Assembly (NCBI RefSeq): GCF_000829035.1
Contig: NZ_AP012541.1
Location: forward strand, 1,116,001 to 1,180,000
Direction: 5' to 3'
Source: Lacticaseibacillus paracasei subsp. paracasei
GTDB taxonomy: Bacteria > Bacillota > Bacilli > Lactobacillales > Lactobacillaceae
Length of the DNA: 64,000 nucleotides
Positions 33,537 to 46,131 of the stretch are shown here, in pieces (position 1 is the stretch's first letter; each line of letters opens with the position of its first letter). The translations under genes and the position numbers were made by a program. Under the pieces are notes generated by a model, which was not told where the DNA came from, made no database searches, and saw only the letters and a program-made list of their open reading frames with translations.

Positions 33537-34359
33537 AACGTATGCCGAGGCGCTCAAGTGGGCGTCTTTGTTGTTGACCAAGGACGGAATTGATCCTGAC
33601 GGTGCGCGGTATGTCTTGATGACACGTGCGGACTTCACCCCAAGTCAGTTGATTTTGCATCGTCAAGATCTAATGCCTGAAACACGTTGGCAGCAATTTC
33701 AACAGGATGTCGAACGCTTGCGTCAGTTTGAGCCGGCCCAATACATTGTCGGGGTAGCCCCTTTTTTTGGTGAGTTGTTTAAGGTCACGCCAGCAGTTTT
33801 AATTCCGCGATTTGAAACTGAGGAGCTTGTGGCTTGGGTCGCTGAAGAGCAACGGACAGCACAAACTGGCTTGGATCTTGGTACTGGCAGCGGGGCGATT
33901 GGCTTAACCTTAGCCCGCAAGTTGCCGCAAACAACGATGACATTGAGCGATGTTTCACCAGAAGCACTTGCGGTCGCTAAGCAAAATGCTAAGGAACAGC
34001 AGGTGGCAGTTCAGTTTACGGTGAGTGACTTGTTTACAGCCCTACCAGCACGGTATGACTTTGTTGTGACAAATTTGCCTTATATCGCCCCAGAAGAGAC
34101 GCCTGTGATGGATCAAAGCACGCTGCGTTATGAACCTAAGTTAGCATTATTTGCAGGGCATCATGGCCTCGCCGTTTTTGAGCAGTTTGTTGCAGCGTTG
34201 CCTCAGCACTTAACAGCTGGCGGGGCGGCATACTTAGAATTCGGTTATCGCCAAGAGCCGGCATTGCGCGAACTTTTTGCTAAGCAACTGCCACAGGCGC
34301 AGGTGACTTTTCGACGCGATATGGCAGATCATCCTCGTATGGCCAAGCTGCAATTCTGA
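33529..34359 (+). CDS. prmC: Release-factor glutamine N5-methyltransferase
   Basis: A 276-residue SAM-dependent methyltransferase that modifies the GGQ glutamine of release factors. An N-terminal helical substrate domain precedes the Rossmann domain with [16 protein letters not shown] (SAM loop, about 113-127). The catalytic motif reads [11 protein letters not shown] near residue 182; the family's usual form is NPPY, so Leu replaces the first Pro. Translation starts at ATG 33529 inside the end of prfA, coupling the enzyme to its substrate. The function is confident from synteny and fold; the motif variant is worth a look. Confidence 0.93.
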   Translation: MSKTYAEALKWASLLLTKDGIDPDGARYVLMTRADFTPSQLILHRQDLMPETRWQQFQQDVERLRQFEPAQYIVGVAPFFGELFKVTPAVLIPRFETEELVAWVAEEQRTAQTGLDLGTGSGAIGLTLARKLPQTTMTLSDVSPEALAVAKQNAKEQQVAVQFTVSDLFTALPARYDFVVTNLPYIAPEETPVMDQSTLRYEPKLALFAGHHGLAVFEQFVAALPQHLTAGGAAYLEFGYRQEPALRELFAKQLPQAQVTFRRDMADHPRMAKLQF

Positions 34360-34456
34360 AGGTTAAAACGCATGGTGTGACCCTTGAACCGATCTGCTAC
34401 AATTTTTCTACTAAGTTTGAGCTATTTTAAAAAGAACATGATTTGGAGGCAACATC

Positions 34457-35458
34457 TTGTCAAAACGTTATCACGAATCTGATATTCCGGAAGCTGCGGC
34501 TGCGCTGAAGCGTGGTGAGTTGGTGGCCTTTCCCACCGAGACTGTTTATGGTCTCGGGGCGGATGCGACCAATGTGACGGCCGTTGGAAAAGTTTATGCT
34601 GCTAAAGGGCGACCGTCTGATAATCCCTTAATCGTAACGGTTGCCGACGCCGATATGGTCGGACAATATGCCACGATTACCCCGCTTGCAGCAAAGCTAA
34701 TGGAGGCTTTTTGGCCGGGGCCACTGACAATTATTCTGAATATTTTGCCAGGTCGGCTGTCCATGAAGGTGACTGGTGGCTTGCAGACAGCTGCCTTCCG
34801 AAACCCCGATAACGCGTTAACGCGCAAATTGATTGCGACAGCCGGCGTACCCATTGTCGGTCCATCAGCCAATACTTCGGGCAAGCCGAGTCCAACAACC
34901 GCTGACCATGTGTTGCATGATCTTGACGGCAAAATTGCCGGTGTACTCGATGACGGGCCAACTCAAGTCGGTGTTGAATCAGCAATCATTGATCTCACGG
35001 TCACGCCACCAGCTATTTTGCGGCCGGGAGCCATTGGACCCGATGAACTTGAACCGTTAATCGGACACGTTGATACGGCAGCACATCATGTTGGCCAAAA
35101 CGAAGCACCTAAGGCTCCAGGAATGAAATACAAGCATTATGCACCAGCTGCGCAGGTAGTTGTTGTCGATGATCCAGCCCAATTTTCGGCAGCGGTCGCT
35201 TGGGCTAAACAAACTGGTCAAGTGTTTGGCCTGTTGGCAACTGATGCAATTTTGGCTCAGTATCCGACGATACCAAGCTATTCACTTGGGAAGGATGTTC
35301 AAAGCGCTGCCCACGCTTTATTTGCCGGGTTACGGTGGTTTGATTTACATCCCGATGTCACGCTGGTCTTAGCACAAGCCTTTTCAAAAACTGAATTAAG
35401 TGCTGCTTACATGAATCGGCTGTTGAAATCGGCTGGCGATATGCATTTTCAAGGATAG
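34457..35458 (+). CDS. ywlC: Threonylcarbamoyl-AMP synthase (Sua5/YwlC)
   Basis: A 333-residue enzyme making threonylcarbamoyl-AMP from Thr, bicarbonate and ATP for t6A37 in tRNAs that read ANN codons. The N-terminal YrdC domain (about 8-200) has FPTETVYGLGADA, KGRPSDNPLIV and GPSANTSGKPSPTTADHV, all binding residues of the family. The C-terminal Sua5 domain (about 210-333) begins after APGMKYKHYAP. The start is TTG 34457, 7 bases after TTGGAGG. The position after prfA-prmC is conserved in lactobacilli. A -10-like TACAAT near 34398 may give it an additional promoter. Confidence 0.95.
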   Translation: MSKRYHESDIPEAAAALKRGELVAFPTETVYGLGADATNVTAVGKVYAAKGRPSDNPLIVTVADADMVGQYATITPLAAKLMEAFWPGPLTIILNILPGRLSMKVTGGLQTAAFRNPDNALTRKLIATAGVPIVGPSANTSGKPSPTTADHVLHDLDGKIAGVLDDGPTQVGVESAIIDLTVTPPAILRPGAIGPDELEPLIGHVDTAAHHVGQNEAPKAPGMKYKHYAPAAQVVVVDDPAQFSAAVAWAKQTGQVFGLLATDAILAQYPTIPSYSLGKDVQSAAHALFAGLRWFDLHPDVTLVLAQAFSKTELSAAYMNRLLKSAGDMHFQG

Positions 35459-35628
35459 TCGCGGCGGATCATAGCGCTAACCGTTTATGAGTGCTGGACT
35501 ATCGAGGACTCAAGTTTAGTCGTCGTGCTGAATCGTTATCTTGGATGATGGCAGCTGTTTAAACGAAACAGAACGCCAACATTCAGCTACAAATAAGTAG
35601 ATATTCTAGCAGACGCACGATGATTTGC

Positions 35629-35673
35629 TATAATGAGACCAACTGACAGAGCCTTTGTGAGTTGGTTTTTTTA
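35629..35673 (+). promoter_or_regulatory. TATAAT box followed directly by a terminator-like hairpin in the glyA leader
   Basis: TATAAT at 35629-35634 has only a weak -35 (CTAGCA). From about the start point, CCAACT (35639-35644) pairs with AGTTGG and is followed by seven T residues (to about 35672), 55 bases ahead of glyA. The hairpin either terminates ywlC transcripts or attenuates a glyA transcript in its leader. No T-box, SAM or PurR-box feature was found with it. Confidence 0.5.
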
Positions 35674-35727
35674 ATAAAAGCAAATGCAACGGGTGTTTTG
35701 GTGGCGCATTTTAAAGGAGGAACTTGC

Positions 35728-36960
35728 ATGGATTTCATGGCACAAGATCCAGAAGTTTTCGGTGCAATTCATAACGAAGAGGAACGACAAGAACATAACA
35801 TTGAACTTATCGCTTCAGAAAACATTGTTTCCCCAGCGGTTCGGGCGGCACAAGGGTCAGTGCTGACGAATAAGTATTCTGAAGGTTATCCTGGCCATCG
35901 TTATTATGGTGGTAATCAATACATTGATGTGGTTGAGAATCTCGCCATTGATCGCGCTAAAAAATTGTTTGGGGCCGAATTTGCAAATGTACAGCCGCAT
36001 TCCGGTTCACAGGCAAATATGGCCACGTATCGCGCCTTTTTAGAAGATGGCGATAAAGTGCTGGCAATGGATCTAACCGATGGCGGCCATCTGACTCACG
36101 GCAGCCCAGTTAGTTTTAGTGGTCAGGAATATCATTTCTACCATTATGGTTTGGATCCGAAGACAGAACGGCTAAATTACGCCAAGATTCGTGAGCAGGC
36201 TGAACAGGTGCAACCGCGAATGATTGTGGCGGGGGCTTCGGCTTATAGCCGCGAGATTGATTTCAAAAAATTCCGCGAAATTGCCGATCATGTTGGGGCC
36301 TTTTTGATGGTCGACATGGCGCATATTGCCGGGTTGGTTGCCGCAGGTTTGCATATGAATCCGGTACCTTACGCCGATGTGGTCACAACAACGACGCATA
36401 AAACGCTGCGCGGCCCCCGTGGCGGCTTGATCCTTGCTATGGCGCAATACGGCAAGGCCATTAATTCAGCACTTTTCCCCGGTATTCAAGGCGGGCCGCT
36501 TGATCACGTGGTTGCAGCAAAAGCCGTTGCATTAGGCGAAGCGTTGCAGCCATCTTTTAAAACATATGCTCAGCATATTCTGGATAACATGCAGGCGATG
36601 GTGAGTGGTTTTGAAGAAGATCCGCATTTGCGGTTGATTTCTGGTGGTTCTGATAACCACATGGTCTTGATTGATGTAACGGGTTATGGCGTAAATGGTC
36701 GCCAAGTTCAAGATCTGCTGGATGAAGTTGGTATCACGACTAACAAAAATCAAATTCCAGGAGAGCAGAATGGCCCGTTTAAAACCAGCGGTATCCGAGT
36801 AGGTACGGCTGCCATTACCACTCGCGGCTTTACAGCAGATGAGAGCAAACGAGTTGGCGAATTGATCAGTGCCGCGATTGCCCAGCGTGATGATCAGCCA
36901 GCTTTGGACCAGATTCATCAAGAAGTGCTTGCACTGACAGCCCGTCATCCTTTATCATAG
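35728..36960 (+). CDS. glyA: Serine hydroxymethyltransferase
   Basis: A 410-residue PLP enzyme converting serine plus tetrahydrofolate to glycine plus methylene-THF, the main C1 source for thymidylate and purines. Typical stretches are [14 protein letters not shown] near the N-terminus, [15 protein letters not shown], and [14 protein letters not shown]. The cofactor Lys225 is in [14 protein letters not shown], and [15 protein letters not shown] follows. ATG 35728 follows AAAGGAGG; the open frame back to 35662 is leader. upp follows with no obvious terminator in between. Confidence 0.98.
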   Translation: MDFMAQDPEVFGAIHNEEERQEHNIELIASENIVSPAVRAAQGSVLTNKYSEGYPGHRYYGGNQYIDVVENLAIDRAKKLFGAEFANVQPHSGSQANMATYRAFLEDGDKVLAMDLTDGGHLTHGSPVSFSGQEYHFYHYGLDPKTERLNYAKIREQAEQVQPRMIVAGASAYSREIDFKKFREIADHVGAFLMVDMAHIAGLVAAGLHMNPVPYADVVTTTTHKTLRGPRGGLILAMAQYGKAINSALFPGIQGGPLDHVVAAKAVALGEALQPSFKTYAQHILDNMQAMVSGFEEDPHLRLISGGSDNHMVLIDVTGYGVNGRQVQDLLDEVGITTNKNQIPGEQNGPFKTSGIRVGTAAITTRGFTADESKRVGELISAAIAQRDDQPALDQIHQEVLALTARHPLS

Positions 36961-37120
36961 TTAGGGTTTGCAAACAAATGATTATCAAAGAAAACGTGAT
37001 TGACTTCTTTTGAAACCGGTCTATCAGAGGGCTTAGGACGTGATGTTCACGGTAGCACATGGCGGCTAAGACTTTTATATAGCGGTTTCTAGGATGAAGA
37101 ATGCGTTTAGGAGGCGCCAA

Positions 37121-37750
37121 ATGGGCAAATTTACAGTTTTGAATCACCCGTTGATTCAGCATAAGCTGACCCTGATTCGGGACAAGCATGCTGGAACCAA
37201 GGAGTTCCGCGAAATCGCCAATGAAATCGCGGAATTAATGGTGTATGAAATCACACGGGATCTGCCGCTTGAAAGTATCGAAATTGAGACACCGATGGGT
37301 AAAACTATCCAAAAACAGCTTGCTGGCAAGAAGCTTGCGGTTGTCCCAATTTTGCGCGCAGGTTTAGGGATGGTTGATGGTGTTTTGCGCCTGATTCCAG
37401 CCGCAAAAGTCGGTCACATTGGCATGTATCGCGATGAGAAGACCCTTAAACCGCATGAATACTTTGTTAAAATGCCGCCGGATATTGAACAACGGGATTT
37501 GATCATTGTCGATCCAATGCTGGCAACTGGCGGATCAGCTAACATGGCCATTGAGGCACTCAAGAAGCGCGGTGCCACATCAATGCGGCTAGTTGTCTTG
37601 GTGGCAGCGCCGGAGGGTGTTAAAGCCGTCCAGGCGGCCAATCCAGATGTCGATATCTATGCGGCAGCGTTAGATGATCATTTGAACGAAAACGGCTATA
37701 TTGTGCCGGGTCTTGGAGATGCAGGCGACAGACTTTTTGGGACAAAATGA
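37121..37750 (+). CDS. upp: Uracil phosphoribosyltransferase
   Basis: A 209-residue enzyme making UMP from uracil and PRPP. It opens [20 protein letters not shown], with the PRPP loop [18 protein letters not shown] near 125-142 and the uracil-binding [16 protein letters not shown] at the C-terminus. ATG 37121 follows AGGAGG with 6-base spacing. A possible promoter TTGACT-16-TATCAG lies at 37000-37027. It sits between glyA and the atp operon, a conserved order in lactobacilli. Confidence 0.98.
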
Positions 37751-37758
37751 CATTCTTT

Positions 37759-37785
37759 GGCATGTGTAAAAGCACGTGCCTTTTT
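37759..37785 (+). terminator. Terminator after upp
   Basis: GGCATGTG pairs with CACGTGCC (one G-U) around a 6-base loop, then TTTTT. It begins 9 bases after the upp stop and separates it from the atp operon. The remaining ~270 bp to atpB hold the operon leader, with a plausible promoter around 37904 (TTGTCT, then TTAGAG/TAGAGT) but no gene. Confidence 0.85.
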
Positions 37786-38052
37786 CATATTTCTTCAAAA
37801 GAATTTTCATAGCCGCAAAAATAGGTGGTCAAAAGCCGCCCAAAGCCATGAAAACACTGATGAAAAAGCCGCTATGGCGGCAAAAGTTTCTGCTTTCAGT
37901 GCTTTGTCTTTTAGGTGAAATGGTGTTAGAGTAATGATTGTGTTTCAGGGGTCTGCCCTAGTAAACAACGATTATCGAAGTCTCCGCAATCGTGCATCAT
38001 CATTTTGATGATACAAATGATATGACGTCACTTCAGTAAGGAGGTGAATTCT

Positions 38053-38763
38053 GTGAACGAACAATATCCCTCGATCAAGCTTTTTGGCTTAAGCTTTAAC
38101 CTGACGAATGACATCGGCGTTTTGGTTTCGGCAGTTCTGGTATTCTTACTGGTATTCTGGCTGTCTCGCAACCTTAAGATGCGGCCAGGCGGCAAGCAGA
38201 ATGTGCTGGAATGGATCATGGACTTTACGAACGGTATCGTCAAAGGTACCATGCCTGGTTCGGAGCGTTATACTTTTAATTTATTTGCGTTTACGCTCTT
38301 CTTATTTATTTTCATTAGTAACCAAATTGGGTTATTCATTGAAGTCGATATCGGCAAAGACACTTGGTTCCGTTCTGCGACCGCGTCGCCTGTCATCACG
38401 ATGACGTTGGCCATGATGGTACTGGTCCTCTCGCATTACTTCGGGGTTGTCTTCAAGGGTTTCAAAGGATATCTCAAGGGGTATGCGTCACCGGTCGCAA
38501 TCCTGCTTCCGATCAACCTGCTTGAAGAGTTTACAAATTTCATTACACTCTCCATGCGGCTGTATGGGAATATTTTCGCCGGCGAAGTCTTAGTCCTGCT
38601 CATCAGGCAGTTTGCTTTCTCAGGCGGGGCCGTCAGCTTCGTCTCCGGATTCTTGCTTGAGGTTCTGTGGCAAGGGTTCTCAGTCTTCATTGGTAGTATT
38701 CAAGCGTACGTTTTTGTCACGCTTGGGATGGTTTACACATCACACAAAATTGTGTTCGAGTAA
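38053..38763 (+). CDS. atpB: F1Fo ATP synthase subunit a
   Basis: A 236-residue integral Fo subunit forming the proton half-channels. Five to six hydrophobic helices; LLEEFTNFITLSMRLYGNIF contains the essential Arg of the stator helix, and IQAYVFVTLGMVYTSH ends the protein. GTG 38053 is 8 bases after AAGGAGG; an earlier GTG lies within that site. First gene of the operon; no atpI is present immediately upstream. Confidence 0.97.
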   Translation: MNEQYPSIKLFGLSFNLTNDIGVLVSAVLVFLLVFWLSRNLKMRPGGKQNVLEWIMDFTNGIVKGTMPGSERYTFNLFAFTLFLFIFISNQIGLFIEVDIGKDTWFRSATASPVITMTLAMMVLVLSHYFGVVFKGFKGYLKGYASPVAILLPINLLEEFTNFITLSMRLYGNIFAGEVLVLLIRQFAFSGGAVSFVSGFLLEVLWQGFSVFIGSIQAYVFVTLGMVYTSHKIVFE

Positions 38764-38767
38764 CTAA

Positions 38768-38998
<231 letters not shown>

Positions 38999-39032
38999 TC
39001 TGGTTCATCAATAAAGAAGGGAGTGGCAACAA

Positions 39033-39521
39033 ATGACTTTAGGTGACACACTCTTCACACTAGTCACATTTCTGGTTCTGATGCTAGCCGTCGGGAAAGT
39101 GGCCTGGAAGCCAGTTTCGAAAATGATGGCGGATCGTCAGCAGAAAATTTCCGGAGATCTGGATTATGCTGAAAAGTCACGCAAAGACGCAGATGCTTTA
39201 GCAGCTAAACGTCAAGAAGAACTGCAACACGCCCAAGCCGATGCCGTTAAGATCGTGAATCAAGCCAAGGAAAATGGCGAGAAACAGCGGCAATCATTGG
39301 TCGACGCTGCCAACGCAGAAGTCACCACGATGAAGAAGAATGCGCAAACCGACATTGATCAAGCACGTAAAGATGCTTTGGCCAGTGCCAAAAATGATGT
39401 GGCAGACCTAAGTTTGACCATCGCGCAAAAACTGATCGGTAAGGAACTCAATGCAGACGATCAAAAAGGTTTGATCGATGACTATATTAAACGGTTAGGT
39501 GATGCAAATGGCAGTCACTAA
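39033..39521 (+). CDS. atpF: F1Fo ATP synthase subunit b
   Basis: A 162-residue stator stalk: one N-terminal membrane helix (LGDTLFTLVTFLVLMLAVGKV) then a long charged coiled coil rich in Lys, Gln and Ala, ending IDDYIKRLGD. ATG 39033 follows AAGGGAG. It overlaps atpH by 14 bases, coupling the two stator subunits. Confidence 0.97.
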   Translation: MTLGDTLFTLVTFLVLMLAVGKVAWKPVSKMMADRQQKISGDLDYAEKSRKDADALAAKRQEELQHAQADAVKIVNQAKENGEKQRQSLVDAANAEVTTMKKNAQTDIDQARKDALASAKNDVADLSLTIAQKLIGKELNADDQKGLIDDYIKRLGDANGSH

Positions 39522-40053
39522 TCAGATGGTCGCACCCCGCTATGCCAAAGCTTTATTGGAAGCGGCACAAGATCAAAATCAGGTGGAGACGGTCCATGAA
39601 GAGTTACAAGCGCTACAGTCTGTCTTTAACGACAACCCAACGATCTTGACTATTTTTGATAACGCTCGAATCACGGCAGCTGATAAGGACGCCTTGATGA
39701 CAACCTTAACCAAGGATGCTAGCCCGCTGGTCGCTAACTTGTTGAAGTTAACCCAGCAATATGGGCGATTCGGAGCATTACCAGCCATCATCAGCGCGTT
39801 TAACCAAGCGTACGATGAGGAAGCCGGGATTATTGCGGCGACTGTGACGACTGCAGTTGCTTTGTCAGCAGATCAAGCTGATGCTTTGCGCAGTACCATT
39901 GCTGCGCGTTTTGGCATGAAATCGACCCAACTGGATCAAGTCGTTGATCCAAGCGTCATCGGCGGTGTGCGAATTCAAGCACGCGGTTCGGTTATCGATG
40001 GTACGGTCAAGCACCGTTTCGATAAGATGAAAGCTGCACTGCTGGCAGACTAA
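39508..40053 (+). CDS. atpH: F1Fo ATP synthase subunit delta
   Basis: A 181-residue peripheral stator protein, opening NQMVAPRYAKALLEAAQDQN, the usual delta/OSCP helical N-domain. It ends with the conserved DPSVIGGVRIQARGSVIDGT and a last helix. ATG 39508 lies within the end of atpF. It links F1 alpha subunits to the b stalk. Confidence 0.97.
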   Translation: MAVTNQMVAPRYAKALLEAAQDQNQVETVHEELQALQSVFNDNPTILTIFDNARITAADKDALMTTLTKDASPLVANLLKLTQQYGRFGALPAIISAFNQAYDEEAGIIAATVTTAVALSADQADALRSTIAARFGMKSTQLDQVVDPSVIGGVRIQARGSVIDGTVKHRFDKMKAALLAD

Positions 40054-40078
40054 TGAGTAAGTAAAAGAGGTGAACCGG

Positions 40079-41608
40079 ATGAGCATCAAGACTGAGGAAA
40101 TCAGTTCTCTGATCAAAAAACAACTTGAAGGATATCAGGACGATTTGGCGGCCGAAGAAGTCGGCACTGTGACTTACATCGGTGATGGGATCGCACGTGC
40201 GACTGGGCTGGAAAATGCCATGGCCAACGAATTGCTCCAATTTAGCAACGGCTCATACGGGATGGCGTTAAACCTTGAAACGAACGATGTCGGGATCATT
40301 ATCTTAGGTGACTTCGATGAGATTCGCGAAGGCGACCAAGTGAAACGCACTGGCCGAATCATGGAAGTTCCTGTCGGGGATGCCATGATCGGGCGAGTTG
40401 TCAATTCTTTGGGTCAGCCGGTCGACGGTTTAGGCGCGATTAAGACGGATAAAACCCGTCCGATCGAGTTTAAGGCGCCAGGTGTTATGCAACGCAAATC
40501 CGTATCAGAACCGTTACAAACCGGTTTGAAAGCGATTGACGCGCTGGTACCGATTGGCCGTGGTCAGCGTGAGTTGATCATTGGTGACCGGAAAACCGGG
40601 AAAACATCAATTGCGATTGATACCATTTTGAACCAAAAAGATCAAAACATGATCTGTGTGTACGTTGCGATTGGGCAAAAGGACAGTACGGTTCGAGCTC
40701 AAGTTGAAACGTTGAAAAAATATGGTGCGATGGATTATACCATCGTGCTGACTGCTGGCCCATCTGAACCTGCACCAATGCTGTATATCGCGCCTTATGC
40801 CGGTGCAGCGATGGGTGAAGAGTTCATGTATAACGGCAAGCACGTCTTGATCGTGTATGATGATTTGAGCAAACAGGCAACCTCATATCGTGAGCTGTCC
40901 TTGCTGCTCCGTCGTCCGCCTGGTCGTGAAGCCTATCCTGGGGATATTTTCTATACCCACAGTCGCTTGTTGGAACGTGCTGCTAAATTGAGTGATAAAC
41001 TCGGCGGCGGTTCTATGACGGCGTTGCCGGTTATTGAAACTCAGGCAGGCGATATTTCCGCGTACATCCCGACTAACGTTATTTCTATCACGGATGGTCA
41101 GATCTTCTTACAAAGCGATCTGTTCTATGCGGGTACACGTCCAGCCATTGATGCTGGTGCTTCTGTTTCCCGTGTTGGTGGTGATGCGCAGGTCAAGGCG
41201 ATGAAGAAAGTTGCCGGGACATTGCGGTTGGATCTGGCATCCTTCCGTGAACTGGAAGCCTTCACGCAATTTGGTTCTGATTTGGATGCAGCAACGCAAG
41301 CTAAGTTGAATCGTGGTCGCCGAACGGTTGAAGTGCTGAAGCAGCCTGTTCACAAACCGTTACCGGTTGAAAAGCAGGTTATCATTCTTTACGCATTAAC
41401 CCATGGCTTCCTTGATCCAATTCCGATTGAAGACATTACTCGCTTCCAAGATGAACTGTTTGATTTCTTCGATAGCAATGCAGCTGACTTGCTCAAGCAG
41501 ATTCGTGACACCGGTAATTTACCGGATACCGATAAACTTGATGCACAAATCAAGGCTTTTGCCGGCGGATTCCAAACGAGTAAACAACTTGCTGCAGCGA
41601 AAGACTAA
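40079..41608 (+). CDS. atpA: F1Fo ATP synthase subunit alpha
   Basis: A 509-residue non-catalytic nucleotide-binding F1 subunit. It has the N-terminal beta-barrel, P-loop [15 protein letters not shown] near residues 170-184, [20 protein letters not shown], and the late [23 protein letters not shown] 40079 follows AAGAGGTG. Standard length and motif order. Confidence 0.99.
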   Translation: MSIKTEEISSLIKKQLEGYQDDLAAEEVGTVTYIGDGIARATGLENAMANELLQFSNGSYGMALNLETNDVGIIILGDFDEIREGDQVKRTGRIMEVPVGDAMIGRVVNSLGQPVDGLGAIKTDKTRPIEFKAPGVMQRKSVSEPLQTGLKAIDALVPIGRGQRELIIGDRKTGKTSIAIDTILNQKDQNMICVYVAIGQKDSTVRAQVETLKKYGAMDYTIVLTAGPSEPAPMLYIAPYAGAAMGEEFMYNGKHVLIVYDDLSKQATSYRELSLLLRRPPGREAYPGDIFYTHSRLLERAAKLSDKLGGGSMTALPVIETQAGDISAYIPTNVISITDGQIFLQSDLFYAGTRPAIDAGASVSRVGGDAQVKAMKKVAGTLRLDLASFRELEAFTQFGSDLDAATQAKLNRGRRTVEVLKQPVHKPLPVEKQVIILYALTHGFLDPIPIEDITRFQDELFDFFDSNAADLLKQIRDTGNLPDTDKLDAQIKAFAGGFQTSKQLAAAKD

Positions 41609-41619
41609 GGAGGTGCCGC

Positions 41620-44081
<2,462 letters not shown>

Positions 44082-44095
44082 GGAGGCGACGCGTT

Positions 44096-44527
44096 TTGGC
44101 TGAAACGAGCAACGTTCTTCGGGTCAACATCGTGACGCCTGATGGGTTAGTATACGATCATCACGCCAGGATGTTAGTTGTTCATTCTGTCGCAGGCGAA
44201 TTGGGTATTATGGCTAATCACGAACCAATCGTGACACCACTTGAGATCGGTGAGGTTGACGTGCAACGTGTTGACGCCAGTGATCACAACGATTCAATTG
44301 CGGTTAACGGCGGTTTTATGGAAGTATCAGAAAATGTTGCTTCCATCGTCGCCGATTCTGCCGAGCGTGAGCGTGATATTGATCTCAGTCGTGCGCAAGC
44401 TGCGCGCGATCGTGCTCAAAAGCGCATTGCTCAAGCAAAGAATGATCATAATCAAGACGATCTTCGGCGGGCACAAGTCGCACTGCGACGGGCCATCAAC
44501 CGAATTAACGTCAAGACCAGTCATTAA
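44096..44527 (+). CDS. atpC: F1Fo ATP synthase subunit epsilon
   Basis: A 143-residue regulatory subunit. It has the N-terminal beta-sandwich (LRVNIVTPDGLVYDHHARML, then GELGIMANHEPIVTPL) and a C-terminal helical hairpin (SRAQAARDRAQKRIAQAK and following) that can inhibit hydrolysis. The start is TTG 44096, 9 bases after AAGGAGG. Last gene of the operon; a terminator follows 6 bases later. Confidence 0.97.
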   Translation: MAETSNVLRVNIVTPDGLVYDHHARMLVVHSVAGELGIMANHEPIVTPLEIGEVDVQRVDASDHNDSIAVNGGFMEVSENVASIVADSAERERDIDLSRAQAARDRAQKRIAQAKNDHNQDDLRRAQVALRRAINRINVKTSH

Positions 44528-44532
44528 ACATG

Positions 44533-44571
44533 AAAAGCAGTTCTCTCCCAACTTGGAGAGGACTGCTTTTT
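44533..44571 (+). terminator. Terminator of the atp operon
   Basis: AAAAGCAGTTCTCTCC pairs with GGAGAGGACTGCTTTT (one wobble or mismatch) around CAACTT, followed by T. A classical strong hairpin. Confidence 0.92.
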
Positions 44572-44589
44572 GCTTGTTTGCTGCTTGAT

Positions 44590-44657
44590 GAAAGCTAGCA
44601 AAACCTGCAATCAAGACCGCTTATTTTCCGGTTTCTAACCGGGCTGGTTCACGCTCT
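44590..44657 (+). repeat. Palindromic repeat family 1, shortened copy
   Basis: Right-arm sequence CTTATTTTCCGGTTTCTAAC followed by CGGGCTGGTTCACGCTCT is as in the full copies, preceded by only a stump of the left arm (AAAACCTGCAATCAAGACC). It looks like a full copy that lost its central stem. Confidence 0.65.
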
Positions 44658-44662
44658 TGCTG

Positions 44663-44783
44663 AAACGCGTTCACAGGCGCAGAAACCTACACATAAGGGC
44701 CTTGAACCTAAATGGCCAGAGCCCAGCCATTTAGATTCAAGGCCCTTATGCTCCGGTTTCTAACCGCGCCTGTTCACGCTCTG
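44663..44783 (+). repeat. Palindromic repeat family 1, full copy
   Basis: Left arm AACGCGTTCACAGGCGCAGA then AACCTACACATAAGGGCC. Inner stem CTTGAACCTAAATGG pairs with CCATTTAGATTCAAGG. Right arm GGCCCTTATGCTCCGGTTTC then TAACCGCGCCTGTTCACGCT. It folds as one long hairpin of about 120 nt. It stands directly behind the shortened copy, between the atp terminator and the DUF1146 gene. Confidence 0.8.
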
Positions 44784-44831
44784 CTTGCGTCTTATCGTGT
44801 TCTGCGGGAAGATACGTCATGAGGTGATCAT

Positions 44832-45068
44832 ATGTTTCAGACAATCGGTTTAAACGGCGCGATTACAATCGTGTCGCATTTTGTTTTCATCATGCTCGCG
44901 TTCCGTGCACTCAATGCCTTGCGCTTTGAACAGTTCATCAAAGCCAACCATGTTCGTGAGGAACAGGTCTTGTTACTCTTCATTGCGGTTGCGCTAGGAT
45001 TCTTAGTCAGTTCGTTCTTTCTATCACTCTTACAAGCAGCTTTAAACTTACCTAAACTTTTCCTGTAA
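44832..45068 (+). CDS. DUF1146 (YwzB-like) membrane protein
   Basis: A 78-residue protein with two hydrophobic helices (about 10-30 and 48-72). It contains the family's FRALNALRFEQFIKANHVRE between them and ends with a Leu-rich helix. The position between the atp operon and mbl is conserved in Bacillales and Lactobacillales (YwzB in B. subtilis). ATG 44832 is preceded by GAGGTGATC. Function unknown. Confidence 0.9.
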   Translation: MFQTIGLNGAITIVSHFVFIMLAFRALNALRFEQFIKANHVREEQVLLLFIAVALGFLVSSFFLSLLQAALNLPKLFL

Positions 45069-45132
45069 AAACCTCGTCTTAACTATGGTATAATGCGATA
45101 GTTAGTCAATTTACGAGGAGAGATATATACCC

Positions 45133-46122
45133 ATGGCAAAAGATATTGGGATCGACTTAGGGACGGCCAATGTGCTGATCAATGTAAAAGGCAAAGGCAT
45201 CGTCTTAAATGAGCCCTCCGTTGTCGCCATTGATACCCATACCGGCAAAGTGCTGGCGGTGGGGACAGAAGCCTATAAAATGGTTGGACGGACACCGGGT
45301 AATATTCGGTCGATCCGGCCGTTAAAGGATGGCGTCATCGCTGACTTTGACATTACCGAAGCAATGCTTGAATATTTTATCAATAAACTAAATGTAAAAG
45401 GTGTTTTTTCAAAGCCTAATATTCTGATTTGTGCACCAACCAATATTACGGATATTGAACAGAAAGCGATTATTCAGGCAGCTGAAAAGTCTGGCGGCCG
45501 CCATGTTTACTTGGAGTTCGAGCCAAAAGTAGCGGCTGTTGGAGCGGGATTGGATATTTTCCAACCACAAGGCAATATGGTTATTGATATTGGCGGTGGG
45601 ACGAGTGATATTGCTGTCTTATCCTTAGGCGAAATCGTCACGAGTCGTTCACTGCGCTTGGCAGGTGACAAAATGGATGCCTCCATTGCTGCCTACGTGA
45701 AGAACAAGCATAAGTTAATTATTGGTGAGCATACCGCGGAACAGATCAAAATCAAGATTGGTGCCGTTTACGAAGCCGATGAGAAAGAAACGATTGAAGT
45801 CCGTGGCCGTGATATTGCGACTGGTTTGCCACGCGAAGTTTCGGTGACATCTGTTGAAGTTGCTGAAGCTTTACATGAGACGATGATGGCGATCATTGAA
45901 GGCGCAAAAGGTGTGCTTGAAAAGACCCCACCGGAATTGTCTGCGGATATCATTGATCGTGGGATTATGCTGACAGGCGGCGGCGCCTTGCTTAAAGGTA
46001 TTTCACAACTTTTTGCTGCAGAGTTGAAAGTGCCAGTGTTGTTGGCGGACGATCCTTTAGATGCAGTTGCACTTGGGACCGGTGTTTTACTCGATAATAT
46101 TGAACACCATCGCCAGTACTAG
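45133..46122 (+). CDS. mbl: MreB/Mbl-type rod-shape actin homologue
   Basis: A 329-residue bacterial actin that guides the elongation machinery (RodA, PBPs) around the cell. Phosphate 1 is GIDLGTANVLI at the start, the second phosphate loop is VIDIGGGTSDIAVLS near 152-166, and the adenosine-binding IMLTGGGALLKG lies near 279-290. ATG 45133 follows ACGAGGAG. A promoter with TATAAT (in ATGGTATAATGCG near 45085) lies just upstream. It is followed by epuA, yidD and others at short spacing, so it heads a morphogenesis operon. Mbl rather than MreB is chosen from gene order. Confidence 0.95.
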   Translation: MAKDIGIDLGTANVLINVKGKGIVLNEPSVVAIDTHTGKVLAVGTEAYKMVGRTPGNIRSIRPLKDGVIADFDITEAMLEYFINKLNVKGVFSKPNILICAPTNITDIEQKAIIQAAEKSGGRHVYLEFEPKVAAVGAGLDIFQPQGNMVIDIGGGTSDIAVLSLGEIVTSRSLRLAGDKMDASIAAYVKNKHKLIIGEHTAEQIKIKIGAVYEADEKETIEVRGRDIATGLPREVSVTSVEVAEALHETMMAIIEGAKGVLEKTPPELSADIIDRGIMLTGGGALLKGISQLFAAELKVPVLLADDPLDAVALGTGVLLDNIEHHRQY

Positions 46123-46131
46123 GAGCGAGCT

